Assembly (NCBI RefSeq): GCF_002102265.1
Contig: NZ_LQPG01000019.1
Span: 1-64,000 of the forward strand
Source of the DNA: Mycolicibacter longobardus
GTDB lineage: Bacteria; Actinomycetota; Actinomycetes; Mycobacteriales; Mycobacteriaceae
Reading direction: 5' to 3'
Length of the DNA stretch: 64,000 bases
The notes under the pieces were generated by a model. That model saw only the letters and a program-made list of their open reading frames with translations, was not told the DNA's origin and ran no database searches. The translations under genes were made by a program, and so were the position numbers. Within the stretch, counting starts at the first letter, position 1. Each line of letters opens with the position of its first letter. Below are positions 53,196-62,744 of the stretch, in pieces.

Positions 53196-53981
53196 GTGAA
53201 TCGCTATGTCGCCCTCGGGAGTTCGATGGCGGCCGGTCCCGGAATCCGGCCGGGCGCCGCCGGCGCGCCGACGGCATCGGGACGCTCGGCGCGTAACTAT
53301 CCGCATCTGGTCGCGCACGCGCTGAACCTCGACCTCGTCGACGTCACGTTCTCCGGTGCGACAACGGCCCACCTGCTGGCTGAGCCGCAACGTGGCGCAC
53401 GACCGCAGATCGAGGCGCTGGACGGCTCGGAAGCCCTGGTGACCATCACCATCGGCGGCAACGACGTCGGCTATGTGCCGTTGCTGATGGCAGCGATGCT
53501 GCCCCGGGTGGCCCGGCGGCTGCCGGCGATCTCCGCCCTACTGGACCGTGAGCAGCGTGAGCAGGCGCTGACCGAGGTCGAAGCAGCACTGTGCGAGGTG
53601 GGCACCGCGGTCCGAGACCGGGCGCCGCACGCGCGAGTGCTCTTCGTCGACTACCTGACCCTGATGCCACCGGAGGGCGTGCGGGCCGGGCGGTTGCCGG
53701 AACAGGTGGCGCAGCTGGCCCGTCACGTCGCCGACGGGCTGGAGCGACACACCGCCGCGGCGGCCGCCGCCACCGGATGCGAGATCGTCCGCGCCGGGCA
53801 GGCCAGCCGGGATCATCACCCCTGGTCGGTGCTGCCGTGGACGGTGGGGGCGGGCCTGCCACTGCCGTGGCGGCCGTGGCCGTTTCACCCCAACGCCGCC
53901 GGCATGGCCGCGGTCGCCGAGATGGTCGGCGCACACCTGGGCGGACCGGGCCTGACCTCGCCCGCGGCGGGCACCCACTAA
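53196..53981 (+). CDS. SGNH/GDSL-type esterase or lipase
   Basis: A 261-residue SGNH hydrolase: block I VALGSSMAAGPG with nucleophile Ser (about 9), block III TITIGGNDVGY (about 86-96), and block V RDHHPW plus FHPNAAGM with the catalytic His (about 229). No signal peptide is visible. GTG at 53196 has GGAGG eight bases ahead. It sits between thiG and lpqL. The substrate, probably an acyl ester, is unknown. Confidence 0.83.
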   Translation: MNRYVALGSSMAAGPGIRPGAAGAPTASGRSARNYPHLVAHALNLDLVDVTFSGATTAHLLAEPQRGARPQIEALDGSEALVTITIGGNDVGYVPLLMAAMLPRVARRLPAISALLDREQREQALTEVEAALCEVGTAVRDRAPHARVLFVDYLTLMPPEGVRAGRLPEQVAQLARHVADGLERHTAAAAAATGCEIVRAGQASRDHHPWSVLPWTVGAGLPLPWRPWPFHPNAAGMAAVAEMVGAHLGGPGLTSPAAGTH

Positions 53982-53982
53982 C

Positions 53983-55494
53983 GTGGACGCGGTGGAGTAC
54001 AAGTCGAAGTTGATGCCCGTCCTCGGTGCCGTTCTGGTCGGTGCGCTGTTCAGCGCCGGTTGCAGCCGCACCCCGGTGAACACCGAGCAGGGAGCCGATG
54101 CCGCCGCGGCCGTGGAGTTCGCCAACACCCTGCGCGACAAGGTCACCGTCGACGCGATGATGGCCCACCTGCAGAAGCTGCAGGACATCGCCAACGCCCA
54201 CAACGGCACTCGCGCCATCGGCACGCCGGGATACGACGCCAGCGTCGACTACGTGGCCAGCACCTTGCGGGAGCACGGCTTCGATGTGGAGACGCCGGAG
54301 TTCACCGCCCGGGTGTTCAAGTCCGAACCGGGCTCGGTTCAGCTCGGCGACAAGACCGTTACGGCCCGCGCACTGATGTACAGCCTCGGAACCCCGCCGG
54401 AGGGTGTCACCGGCCCGCTGGTTGCCACGCCCGCCGACGACGACAGTCCGGGCTGCAGCGCAGAGGACTACAAGGGGCTGACGGTCAAGGACGCCGTCGT
54501 CCTGGTGGACCGCGGCACCTGCCCGTTCAAGGAGAAGATGGCCATCGCCGTCGAGCACGGCGCGGTGGCGATGGTGGTCGCCGACAGTGTCGACGAAGAG
54601 AAGATGGGCGGCACCCTGGGCGAGAAGACCGAGGTGAAGATCCCGGTGGTGAGCGTGACCAAGGCCGACGGTGCGATGCTGCGCGGCGGCCACGGGACCA
54701 TCACGGTCAAACTCGACGCGCACACCGACGACATCCCGTCGCGCAACGTGATCGCTCAGACCAAGACCGGATCAACCGAGAACGTGGTCATGCTCGGCGC
54801 CCACCTGGACAGCGTCCCGGAGGGCCCGGGCATCAACGACAACGGATCTGGGGTTGCCGCGGTGCTGGAAACCGCTCTGCAGCTGGGTGATTCGCCACAG
54901 GTGCGCAACGCGGTGCGGTTCGGCTTCTGGGGCGCCGAAGAACTCGGCCTGATCGGGTCGATGAAGTACGTCGAGTCGCTCGACGTCGAACAGCTCAAGA
55001 ACATCGCCCTGTATCTGAACTTCGACATGCTCGGTTCGCCCAATCCCGGCTACTTCACCTACGACGGTGACCAATCGCTGGCCCCGGACAAGCGGGGCCA
55101 GCCGGTGGTGCCGGAGGGCTCGGCCGGCATCGAGCGGACCCTGGCCGCCTACCTCAAGTCCGCCGGGAAGGAACCGCAGGACACCTCGTTCGACGGCCGC
55201 TCCGACTACGACGGATTCACCCTGGCGGGTGTCCCGTCCGGCGGCCTGTTCTCCGGGGCGGAGGTGAAGAAGTCGCCCGACGAGGCCAAACTGTGGGGCG
55301 GCGCGGCCGATGAGCCGTTCGACCCGAATTACCACCAAAAGGGCGACACCATCGACAACATCGACCGCGACGAACTGGCCGTCAACGGCCGGGGCGTCCC
55401 CTACTCGGTCGGGCTGTACGCCCAGGATCTCAGCGGCCGCAACGGAGTTCCGATTCGGGACGATCGCACTCGTCACGTCGTCACCCGCCCATGA
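53983..55494 (+). CDS. lpqL: Lipoprotein aminopeptidase LpqL (M28)
   Basis: A 503-residue lipoprotein with lipobox FSAGC (Cys27), a PA domain (about 135-245) and an M28 zinc peptidase domain. Metal ligands: H274 in GAHLD, D286 in GINDNG, catalytic/bridging E319-E320 in FWGAEELG, D348 in NFDMLG, H451 in NYHQKGD. It probably trims peptides at the outer face of the membrane. GTG at 53983. It is homologous to Rv0418. Its stop overlaps the start of a paralogue. Confidence 0.92.
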   Translation: MDAVEYKSKLMPVLGAVLVGALFSAGCSRTPVNTEQGADAAAAVEFANTLRDKVTVDAMMAHLQKLQDIANAHNGTRAIGTPGYDASVDYVASTLREHGFDVETPEFTARVFKSEPGSVQLGDKTVTARALMYSLGTPPEGVTGPLVATPADDDSPGCSAEDYKGLTVKDAVVLVDRGTCPFKEKMAIAVEHGAVAMVVADSVDEEKMGGTLGEKTEVKIPVVSVTKADGAMLRGGHGTITVKLDAHTDDIPSRNVIAQTKTGSTENVVMLGAHLDSVPEGPGINDNGSGVAAVLETALQLGDSPQVRNAVRFGFWGAEELGLIGSMKYVESLDVEQLKNIALYLNFDMLGSPNPGYFTYDGDQSLAPDKRGQPVVPEGSAGIERTLAAYLKSAGKEPQDTSFDGRSDYDGFTLAGVPSGGLFSGAEVKKSPDEAKLWGGAADEPFDPNYHQKGDTIDNIDRDELAVNGRGVPYSVGLYAQDLSGRNGVPIRDDRTRHVVTRP

Positions 55495-56948
55495 TCCGTC
55501 CGGCGGGAGCCCTGCTGGTCGCCGTCGGCGTGCTGGCGGGCTGCTCGCCGGAGCCCGCCCAGCCGCCACTGTCGAACCGGCTGGCCGGTCAGGTCACCGT
55601 GGCTGCGATGGTGTCGCACCTGCAGAGGCTGCAGGAGATCGCCGATGCGCATGGGCGGAATCGGGCCGACGGCACGCCGGGTTTCGACGCCAGTGTGGAG
55701 TACGTGGTGAACGCCCTGCGGGACAAGGGCTTCGATGTGGCCACCCCGGAGCTCACCAGGTTGGACACCACGTCGCCGGGCAATCCGACGCTGACCGTCG
55801 CCGGCTTCGGCTACCCGGTCGATCAGGCCTCCCTGCTGGTGCGTACCCCGCCCGGCGGGGTGACCGGTCCGGTGGTCCGCCCGACCCGATCGACCGGCTG
55901 TGCGCCGGCCGACTATCCGCCGACGGTTCCCCGCGGGGGGATCGCCGTGGTCAGCGACGCCGGCTGTTCGGTGGTCGCCAAACAGAACGTGGCGGCCGAA
56001 CGCGGTGCTGCCGCGCTGGTGGTGGTCAGTCTGCCGAGCCGGAACGGTGCGCCCACCGGACTTTTCCCACCGAACTACTACGACCAGCTCACGCTGCCGG
56101 TGGCGGTGACCGGTCGCGACGGCGACAGCGCGCTGCGCCGCGCCACCGGTCCGGTGCGGCTGGTGCTGGACACCACCACCGTCAAGATCACTTCACGGAA
56201 TATCTTGGCCCAGACCAGAACCGGATCCGAGTATGATGTCGTGATGGTCGGTGCGCACCTGGACGGGGCGCCGGGCGGGCCGGGCATCAACGACAACGGC
56301 TCGGGTGTGGCCGCGGTGCTGGAGACCGCCCTGCAGCTGGGCCCGTCGCCGGCGGTGACCAACGCGGTGCGGTTCGCGTTCTGGGCTGCCGAGGAACGAC
56401 AGCTCGGCGGCTCGACGGACTACGTCTTCGGCCTCGACCGCGACCAGCTCAACGACATCGCCCTGTATCTGAACTTCGACATGCTCGCCTCCCCGAATCC
56501 CGGTTACTTCACCTACGACGGTGATCAGTCCGCGCTGCCGAGCCGCGACATCACCCCCGACGACGTCCCGGCCGGATCGGCCGGTGTCGAACGCACCCTG
56601 GCCGGATACCTCAACCTGGTGGGCGTGCGGCCCGCCGACATGCCGCTGAGCAGCGACACCGATTACAGCCCGTTCGTGGTGGCCGGGGTGCCCATCGGGG
56701 GAATCACCACCGGCGCATCCCAACTCAAGACCACCGCGCAGGCTCGGCTGTGGGGCGGAAAGGCCGGTGCGCCGTTCGACCCGAACTACCACGGCCCCGG
56801 CGACACCGTCGAGGCGATCAACCAGCACGCGCTGGCGCTGACCGGTTCCGCGGTGGCGTTCGCGGTGGCGAACTACGCGCAATCCATCGGGGGGCCCAAC
56901 GGTGTCCCGCCCCGCGACAAGCGCCACCGGGCACCATTGGGCCCCTGA
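55491..56948 (+). CDS. LpqL paralogue, M28 lipoprotein peptidase
   Basis: A 485-residue tandem paralogue of LpqL. Lipobox VLAGC (Cys18), PA-like domain, and all M28 ligands retained: GAHLD, GINDNGSG, FWAAEERQ, NFDMLA and NYHGPGD. The PA domain and the loop after EE differ most, suggesting a different substrate range. ATG at 55491 overlaps the lpqL stop by four bases (ATGA). In H37Rv the following gene is lpqM, a different peptidase, so this looks like a local duplication or replacement. Confidence 0.88.
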   Translation: MIRPAGALLVAVGVLAGCSPEPAQPPLSNRLAGQVTVAAMVSHLQRLQEIADAHGRNRADGTPGFDASVEYVVNALRDKGFDVATPELTRLDTTSPGNPTLTVAGFGYPVDQASLLVRTPPGGVTGPVVRPTRSTGCAPADYPPTVPRGGIAVVSDAGCSVVAKQNVAAERGAAALVVVSLPSRNGAPTGLFPPNYYDQLTLPVAVTGRDGDSALRRATGPVRLVLDTTTVKITSRNILAQTRTGSEYDVVMVGAHLDGAPGGPGINDNGSGVAAVLETALQLGPSPAVTNAVRFAFWAAEERQLGGSTDYVFGLDRDQLNDIALYLNFDMLASPNPGYFTYDGDQSALPSRDITPDDVPAGSAGVERTLAGYLNLVGVRPADMPLSSDTDYSPFVVAGVPIGGITTGASQLKTTAQARLWGGKAGAPFDPNYHGPGDTVEAINQHALALTGSAVAFAVANYAQSIGGPNGVPPRDKRHRAPLGP

Positions 56949-56997
56949 CCAAACGGGGCGGGATGTACGGCGCGGCCTCCTCTGCGGTACAAGATAG

Positions 56998-57021
56998 GCT
57001 GTGCTAATAATGCTGTGCTAA
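56998..57021. promoter_or_regulatory. Direct repeat GCTGTGCTAA x2 upstream of double-TetR gene
   Basis: Two identical 10-base units (56998-57007 and 57012-57021) spaced 14 bases apart lie 30 bases before the regulator's GTG. The head-to-tail arrangement is unusual for TetR proteins and may suit a protein with two fused DNA-binding domains. Confidence 0.45.
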
Positions 57022-57050
57022 CAAAAGAGTTGACCTGAGTTGATCGGGGG

Positions 57051-58343
57051 GTGGGTACCACGCTTGGTGACACGAACGACCCGGCGGGCCAGACCGGTGC
57101 CCGTATGAGGCGACGCCCCAAGGACCGCAAGGCGCAGATCACCCGTGCGGCCGCGGAGACTTTCAGCGCACAGGGCTACCACGCGGCCAGTATGGAGGCG
57201 ATCGCCGCCAAGGTCGGAATCTCCGCCCCGGCGCTGTACCGGCACTATCCCAGCAAGTACGAGATGTTCGCCGTCGTCGTCGGCGCACTCGGACAGCAAC
57301 TGGTCGACTCCACAGCTTTCATCGACGACATGACCGATGCCGAATTGGCACAAGATCCGCAGGCGGTACTGGACCGGCTGGTCGACGGACTCATCACATC
57401 GACGATTCTCAACCGTGAGGCCGGCGCGCTGTTCCGGTGGCAGGCCCGCTACCTGCACCCCGACGACCAAGCCAAGCTGTTCAGCCAGATGGAGACGGTC
57501 GGCAGGCGTGTGCAACGTCCACTCGCCGCGCTGCGCCCCGGGCTGACCCCGGTGGAACGGTGGACCTTGTCGTTGGGCCTGATCAGTATCTCCCGCAGCA
57601 TCATCGGGCATCGGCTGCAGCTCCCAGATGAGGAAGTCAGGCCATTGCTCATCGCGGCGGCGCGGGCAGTCGCCGCAACACAACTTCCCCAAGCCGAAGA
57701 CCTCGGGGTCAATCGTCCGTCGGTGTGGCGCATCTTCACACCGGACGCCGGACCCTATGAGGCGCTGTTGCACTCGGCGATTCTGCTGTTCGGCAGGCAG
57801 GGATATGCCGAGACCGGCGTCACCGAGATCGCCGAAGCCGTCGGTGTCCCAGCCTCCGGCGTCTACCGGTATTTCTCGAGCAAGGGCGACATCCTGACGA
57901 CAGGCCTGCAGCGTGCCCTCGACCGGATCGCCGGGGAGATGGCGGCTATCGCGGGTGTCTTCGCCGAGCCGGCCGAGGCGCTGCATCGGCTGGTCGAGGC
58001 ATACGTGGCCACGGTGTTCGCCAACCCCGAACTGGCGGCGGTCTATGACACCGAGCGGGTGAACCTGGCACCCGCCGAGCGGGGACGGCTGCGGGATTCC
58101 GAGCAGGCCTTCATCGATACCTGGACACAGCCGATGATGGCGGTCAGACCGGATCTGGATCCGGCGCACGCGAAGTTCTTGGTGCACGCTCTGGCCGCAC
58201 TCGTGGACGACTTGGGCCGGGTGGCCCGGGGCGGCGAGGAGCAGACCGACGGCATGGTCCCGTGGAGCCCGGGTTACGCCCAGGCCTGCCTGCGTGAACT
58301 GATCGAGTCCATCGTGTTCGGCAGGACCGGCGACGACAACTGA
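57051..58343 (+). CDS. Tandem (double) TetR-family regulator
   Basis: A 430-residue protein with two complete TetR units. Unit 1: DNA-binding domain at about 25-72 (HTH SMEAIAAKVGISAPALYRHY), ligand domain to about 215. Unit 2: DNA-binding domain at about 237-284 (VTEIAEAVGVPASGVYRYF), ligand domain to the end. TetR proteins are normally about 200 residues and act as dimers, so this chain could act as a pseudo-dimer. GTG at 57051; ATG at 57105 is an alternative. It converges on a Baeyer-Villiger monooxygenase gene, a plausible target. Confidence 0.87.
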   Translation: MGTTLGDTNDPAGQTGARMRRRPKDRKAQITRAAAETFSAQGYHAASMEAIAAKVGISAPALYRHYPSKYEMFAVVVGALGQQLVDSTAFIDDMTDAELAQDPQAVLDRLVDGLITSTILNREAGALFRWQARYLHPDDQAKLFSQMETVGRRVQRPLAALRPGLTPVERWTLSLGLISISRSIIGHRLQLPDEEVRPLLIAAARAVAATQLPQAEDLGVNRPSVWRIFTPDAGPYEALLHSAILLFGRQGYAETGVTEIAEAVGVPASGVYRYFSSKGDILTTGLQRALDRIAGEMAAIAGVFAEPAEALHRLVEAYVATVFANPELAAVYDTERVNLAPAERGRLRDSEQAFIDTWTQPMMAVRPDLDPAHAKFLVHALAALVDDLGRVARGGEEQTDGMVPWSPGYAQACLRELIESIVFGRTGDDN

Positions 58344-58362
58344 CGCCGAATACCCTTAGAGG

Positions 58363-59847
58363 TCAGGCGATTTGATAGTCCTCTAACGGGAAGTGGGAAC
58401 CGTCGCGCACAGCGTTGCGCACCGTGGTGGGCCGCAGCAGGGTCGCTTCGCCGCTGGGATTGAAGTAGTAGGACCGTGACCCGGCGCAACTGCCGGCGTA
58501 AAAGACCGAGCGGTCCAGCCGCTTGGTCATGTCGTCGAGGAAGCGGGTGTTGGCGGCCTCGGTGACTTCGAAGGTCTTCGCGTCGCGGCGCTGCAGCTCG
58601 CCGAACAGCCGGCCGATGTGCCGCATCTGGTACTCCATCGTGTTGAAGAACGACAGACCGCAGAACGCGTAGGGGCTGGCCAGGCTCAGGAAATTCGGGA
58701 ACGCCGGAATCGACACACCCTGGTAAGCCTGGAACCGGTTCTCCCGCCACCACTTCCCCAGATTGCGCCCGCCCTTTCCGACGATCTCGATCGCCGGGAA
58801 GTTGGCCTCCCACATGTCGAAGCCGGTGGCCAGCACCAGCGTGTCGATCTCGCTCTTGCGCCCGTCGAGGGTCACGATGCCGTTCGGCTCGATGTGATCG
58901 ATCCCGGCTGTCTCCAGGTGTACGTGCGCCTTGTTGAAGGTGCGGTAGTAGTCGTTGGACCAGCTGGGCCGTTTGCAGCCGATGTCGTAGCTCGGGGTCA
59001 GCTTGGCCCGCAGCTCCTTGTCCCGGATCGAGATGAACCGGTGGATCTTGCACAGGTCCATGGCGCCGATCGACAGCCGGCGGAAATAGGGGAAGTTGAG
59101 GATCCCGACGAACGTCATGAACCCCAGCAGACCGTCGGTCACATACCGCACCGCGCGTTGGGTCATCGGAAGCCGGGCGAACAGTTTCTGCACGGCGGGG
59201 GAGATCCCGAAGTCCAGCTTGGGTGCCACCCAGATCGGCGTGCGCTGGTACACCGTGAGGTCGGCGACCGTCTTCGCCAGCTCCGGGATCAGCTGCACCG
59301 CGGTGGCGCCGGTGCCGATCAGGCCGACCCGGCGGCCATGGAAGTCGTGGCTGTCATCCCAGGCGGTGGTGTGCACCACCTTGCCGCCGAAATCGGCGAT
59401 GCCGGGGATGTCCGGGGTGTGCGGCTGAGACAGGAAACCCGTCGCGGTGATCAGGTAGCGGGCGCTCAGGGTGGAGCCGTCGGCCAGACCCACCTGCCAG
59501 CGCTGGGCCTCCTCGTCCCAGCGCGCGCCCTCGACGGTGGTGTTGAAGCGCATGTGCCGGCGCACGTCGTACTTGTCGGCGACGTGTTCGGCATAGCGCT
59601 TGAGCTCCGAGCCGGTGGCGAACACCCGCGACCAGTGCGGGTTGGGCTCGAACCAGTAGGAGTAGGTGGTCGAGGGGATGTCGACCGCCAGACCGGGGTA
59701 GCGGTTGACATGCCACGTTCCGCCGAGATCGTCCTCACGCTCGAGCAGAACGATGTCGTCGTAGCCGAGCTTCTTCAGCTCGATCGCCGCGCCCATCCCG
59801 CCGAAACCCGCACCCACGATGACGACGTCGAACAGCTCCGTACTCAT
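58363..59847 (-). CDS. Flavin-containing Baeyer-Villiger-type monooxygenase
   Basis: A 494-residue FAD/NADPH monooxygenase. FAD loop VGAGFGGMG (11-19), BVMO fingerprint F-x-G-x3-H-x3-W at 153-163 (FGGKVVHTTAW), and NADPH loop GLIGTGATA (about 175-183), followed by VYQRTPIW. Such enzymes insert oxygen next to a ketone or oxidise sulfur, as EthA does. Substrate unknown. ATG at 59847. It is convergent with the double-TetR gene. Confidence 0.9.
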   Translation of the reverse strand: MSTELFDVVIVGAGFGGMGAAIELKKLGYDDIVLLEREDDLGGTWHVNRYPGLAVDIPSTTYSYWFEPNPHWSRVFATGSELKRYAEHVADKYDVRRHMRFNTTVEGARWDEEAQRWQVGLADGSTLSARYLITATGFLSQPHTPDIPGIADFGGKVVHTTAWDDSHDFHGRRVGLIGTGATAVQLIPELAKTVADLTVYQRTPIWVAPKLDFGISPAVQKLFARLPMTQRAVRYVTDGLLGFMTFVGILNFPYFRRLSIGAMDLCKIHRFISIRDKELRAKLTPSYDIGCKRPSWSNDYYRTFNKAHVHLETAGIDHIEPNGIVTLDGRKSEIDTLVLATGFDMWEANFPAIEIVGKGGRNLGKWWRENRFQAYQGVSIPAFPNFLSLASPYAFCGLSFFNTMEYQMRHIGRLFGELQRRDAKTFEVTEAANTRFLDDMTKRLDRSVFYAGSCAGSRSYYFNPSGEATLLRPTTVRNAVRDGSHFPLEDYQIA

Positions 59848-59953
59848 GAAATCACGGTACCTGACTCACCGGTAAGCAGCGAAGCTCCTCAGGCGGGCCG
59901 GGCGATGGGGGACAATAACGGTGCATGCTGTTCAGGGAGTACGGGAGGCGATC

Positions 59954-60142
59954 ATGACCATCCGCGACAGCGAAGTCAGCGACGTGGATCTGGCCGGTCA
60001 GGCGGTGCCGATAGCGGAGCCGGATGAGGAGCGGCCGGATGCCGAGATCACCGCAGACCGCTACGCCGACCGTGCCGCCGAAGCCGATGTGATCGAGCAG
60101 CACCAGGGCGTGCCCCTGGGGGAGGACGACTACGACCGCTGA
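59954..60142 (+). CDS. Small acidic protein of unknown function
   Basis: A 62-residue, highly acidic protein (many Asp/Glu, no Cys, hydrophilic throughout, ending EDDYDR). ATG at 59954 with GGGAGG six bases ahead. No domain is recognised. It precedes fabH by 129 bases and is divergent from the monooxygenase gene. Confidence 0.6.
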   Translation: MTIRDSEVSDVDLAGQAVPIAEPDEERPDAEITADRYADRAAEADVIEQHQGVPLGEDDYDR

Positions 60143-60271
60143 GCGGTCACCGGCTTTGCGCAGTGCCACTGAGATCCCGCGGGGTATCGGGGTCACCTGC
60201 GGCCGACGTTGGACGGTATTGTCTAGACGGTTTAACTAGCCGCCGCCGGCCCGCCACTGAAAGATCTTTCC

Positions 60272-61273
60272 TTGAGCGAGATTCGCCATCCTGCCGCCGC
60301 CCGACCGGTCGGCCTGCTCGGGGTCGGCGCGTGCCGCCCGCCGCGGGTGGTCACCAACGACGAGATCTGCCTGCGCATCGACTCCTCCGACGAGTGGATC
60401 TACTCGCGTACCGGGATCAGGTCCCGCCGGTTCGCCGGTCAGGGCGACACCGTCGCCGGTCTGGCCGTCGAAGCCGGCCGCAACGCGTTGTCCAGCGCCG
60501 GGATTGACGGATCCGCGGTGGAGGCGGTGATCGTCGCGACCAGCACGAACTTCCGCCAGACCCCGTCGTGCGCGCCGAGCGTGGCGGTCGCCCTCGGTGC
60601 GTCGGGAATACCCGCGTTCGACGTCGCCACCGGCTGCGCGGGGTTCGGCTACGCGCTGGGGGTGGCCGCCGACCTGCTGCGTGCCCGAACGATCAACAAC
60701 GCGTTGGTCATCGGCTCCGAGGTGCTCTCGACGACCATCGACATGGAGGACCGCTCGAACTGCTTCATCTTCGGCGACGGGGCCGGCGCTGTGGTGATCG
60801 GTGAGACGCCGGTGAACGGCATCGGGCCGACGGTGTGGGGCAGCGACGGCGAGAACTGCGACGCCATTCGCCAGGACATCGACTGGATCAGCTACACCGA
60901 GCATCCCGACGGGCCCCGGCCCTTTCTGCGGATGGACGGCGGCGCCGTATTCCGTTGGGCGGCATTCGAGATGAGCGGCGTCGGCAAACGCGCGCTGGCG
61001 GCCGCCGGCCTGGAACCGCACGACATCGATGTCTTCATTCCGCACCAGGCCAACAGCAGGATCAACGCCGTCATCGCCAAGAGCATGGAACTGCGATCCG
61101 ATGTCGTCATCGCCAACGACATCGAGACCACCGGCAACACCTCCGCGGCATCCATCCCGCTGGCGATGGAGCAGCTGCTGTCCACCGGCGCCGCCAAGTC
61201 CGGTGACCTGGCCCTGCTGCTCGGATACGGATCGGGCCTGAGCTACGCCGCCAGTGTCGTCGTCCTGCCCTGA
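60272..61273 (+). CDS. fabH: Beta-ketoacyl-ACP synthase III (FabH)
   Basis: A 333-residue condensing enzyme linking FAS-I acyl-CoA products to the FAS-II mycolate pathway. The catalytic triad is Cys122 ([10 protein letters not shown]), His258 (PHQANSRI) and Asn289 ([10 protein letters not shown]). The sequence is close to Rv0533c along its whole length, including the [12 protein letters not shown] start region. TTG at 60272 is the only start that gives the normal length. Its location next to the thi genes differs from H37Rv, so it could be a moved fabH or a paralogue. Confidence 0.9.
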   Translation: MSEIRHPAAARPVGLLGVGACRPPRVVTNDEICLRIDSSDEWIYSRTGIRSRRFAGQGDTVAGLAVEAGRNALSSAGIDGSAVEAVIVATSTNFRQTPSCAPSVAVALGASGIPAFDVATGCAGFGYALGVAADLLRARTINNALVIGSEVLSTTIDMEDRSNCFIFGDGAGAVVIGETPVNGIGPTVWGSDGENCDAIRQDIDWISYTEHPDGPRPFLRMDGGAVFRWAAFEMSGVGKRALAAAGLEPHDIDVFIPHQANSRINAVIAKSMELRSDVVIANDIETTGNTSAASIPLAMEQLLSTGAAKSGDLALLLGYGSGLSYAASVVVLP

Positions 61274-61278
61274 GCGGT

Positions 61279-61896
61279 TCAGCCCAGCAGCCGTAGCGCC
61301 GCGTCGACCGCCAGCGCCGGGACATCGAGTGTTTTGGACGCCAGATCGTGGCGGGCGCCGGTGATCTCGACGACCTCGTGCCCGGCGGGCACCAGCGCGG
61401 CGGCGGCGTGGATCTCCGCCAACGTGCCGAAGGGATCCGAGCTGCCGTGGGTGAACACCGTGGGCACGCCGATCTCGGGCAGGTGCTCGGTGCGAGCACG
61501 CTCGGGCTTGCCGGGCGGATGCAGCGGATAGGAGAACAGCGCGAGCAGATCCACCGCAACGCCGCCGGCGGCCACCACCATCGAGGTCTGCCGTCCGCCG
61601 TAGGAGTGCCCGCCGGCGATCAGCGGACCGTCGGCCAGGCCACGGGCATACTCGATGGCCGCGGTGATGCCGTCCCGGTCGCCGGCGCCCGATCCCGACG
61701 GCGGGCCCTTGGGGCGGCGCCGCCGAAACGGCAGGTTGTAGCGGATCGCCAGGAGACCGCGGCGTGCCCACTCTTCGCAAAGGCGTTGCAGCATCGGCGA
61801 ATCCCGGTTGCCACCGGCGCCGTGGGTCAGCAGCACCACACCGGTCGGGGTGCCGTCGGGACGGTGCGCGATGCCGGCGACGTCTGCCAGGCTCAT
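61279..61896 (-). CDS. Alpha/beta hydrolase (Rv0421c-like)
   Basis: A 205-residue small alpha/beta hydrolase of the dienelactone-hydrolase-like type: oxyanion segment LTHGAGGN (about 22-29), nucleophile in GGHSYGGR (Ser about 87), Asp in SSDPFG and His in GARHDL. ATG at 61896 overlaps the thiD stop by one base, so it is translated with the thiamine genes, though no thiamine role is established. Confidence 0.85.
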   Translation of the reverse strand: MSLADVAGIAHRPDGTPTGVVLLTHGAGGNRDSPMLQRLCEEWARRGLLAIRYNLPFRRRRPKGPPSGSGAGDRDGITAAIEYARGLADGPLIAGGHSYGGRQTSMVVAAGGVAVDLLALFSYPLHPPGKPERARTEHLPEIGVPTVFTHGSSDPFGTLAEIHAAAALVPAGHEVVEITGARHDLASKTLDVPALAVDAALRLLG

Positions 61897-62732
61897 CAGC
61901 GGCCCCGACCCAACCGGAACAACGGCGAGACCGGGCCGTGCCCGTGGCCCAGCGGATAGGCGGCGCGCAGGCATTCGGTCACCCACCGTTTGGCCAACGC
62001 CACCGCATCCGGTACGGAAAACCCGTGCGCCAGCGCGGCCGCCGTGGCCGCGGCCAGCGTGTCGCCGGCGCCGTGGTCGTCGGCGGTGGCCACCCGCGGC
62101 CCGGGGAACTCCAGGAAGTCGTTGCCGTCATAGAGCAGGTCCGGGCTGTGCTGCGCCGACGGCAGGTGTCCCCCCTTGACCAGCGCCCATCGCGGTCCCA
62201 GGGCGTGCAGCGCTCGCGCGGCCGCGCGCTGGGATTCGGTGTCGACCACCTCGATCCCGACCAGCAACCGCACCTCATGCAGATTCGGGGTGACCAGGGT
62301 GGCCAGCGGAAACAAGGTGTCGCGCAGTGCGTCCAGCGCCGACGCCGCCAGCAGCGCATCACCGTGCATGGAGGCCGACACCGGATCGACCACCAGCGGA
62401 ACCGTCAGCCCGAGCTCTCGCCACGTCGCGGCCACCGCGGTGATGATCTGCGCCGACGCCAGCATTCCGGTCTTGGCGGCCTGGATCCCGATGTCGGGCA
62501 CCACCGCCTTGATCTGGGCGGCGACGGTGTCGGCGGGAACCTCATGAAAGCTTTTGACTCCCACGGTGTTCTGCACCGTCACCGCCGTGACGGCGACGCA
62601 GGCGTGCACGCCGAGCAGCGCGCACGTGCGCATGTCCGCCTGAATGCCCGCACCGCCGCCGGAGTCCGATCCGGCCACGGTGAGAACCCGTGCCGGTGTC
62701 GACCCCGGCGGCGCCAGCGGCAGAAAATCCAC
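61896..62732 (-). CDS. thiD: Hydroxymethylpyrimidine (phosphate) kinase ThiD
   Basis: A 278-residue ribokinase-fold enzyme that phosphorylates HMP and HMP-P. VLTVAGSDSGGGAGIQAD (about 14-31) and the anion-hole motif DDHGAGDTLAAA (about 217-228) are diagnostic. It is close to Rv0422c with about 13 extra N-terminal residues from GTG 62732. A palindromic repeat separates it from thiC. Confidence 0.94.
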   Translation of the reverse strand: MDFLPLAPPGSTPARVLTVAGSDSGGGAGIQADMRTCALLGVHACVAVTAVTVQNTVGVKSFHEVPADTVAAQIKAVVPDIGIQAAKTGMLASAQIITAVAATWRELGLTVPLVVDPVSASMHGDALLAASALDALRDTLFPLATLVTPNLHEVRLLVGIEVVDTESQRAAARALHALGPRWALVKGGHLPSAQHSPDLLYDGNDFLEFPGPRVATADDHGAGDTLAAATAAALAHGFSVPDAVALAKRWVTECLRAAYPLGHGHGPVSPLFRLGRGR

Positions 62733-62744
62733 TGTGCTGGATGA

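Noticed and set aside
55491..56948. Assignment of the second M28 gene as lpqM
   Set aside because: It keeps every M28 ligand of LpqL and aligns with it from end to end, so it is an LpqL paralogue.
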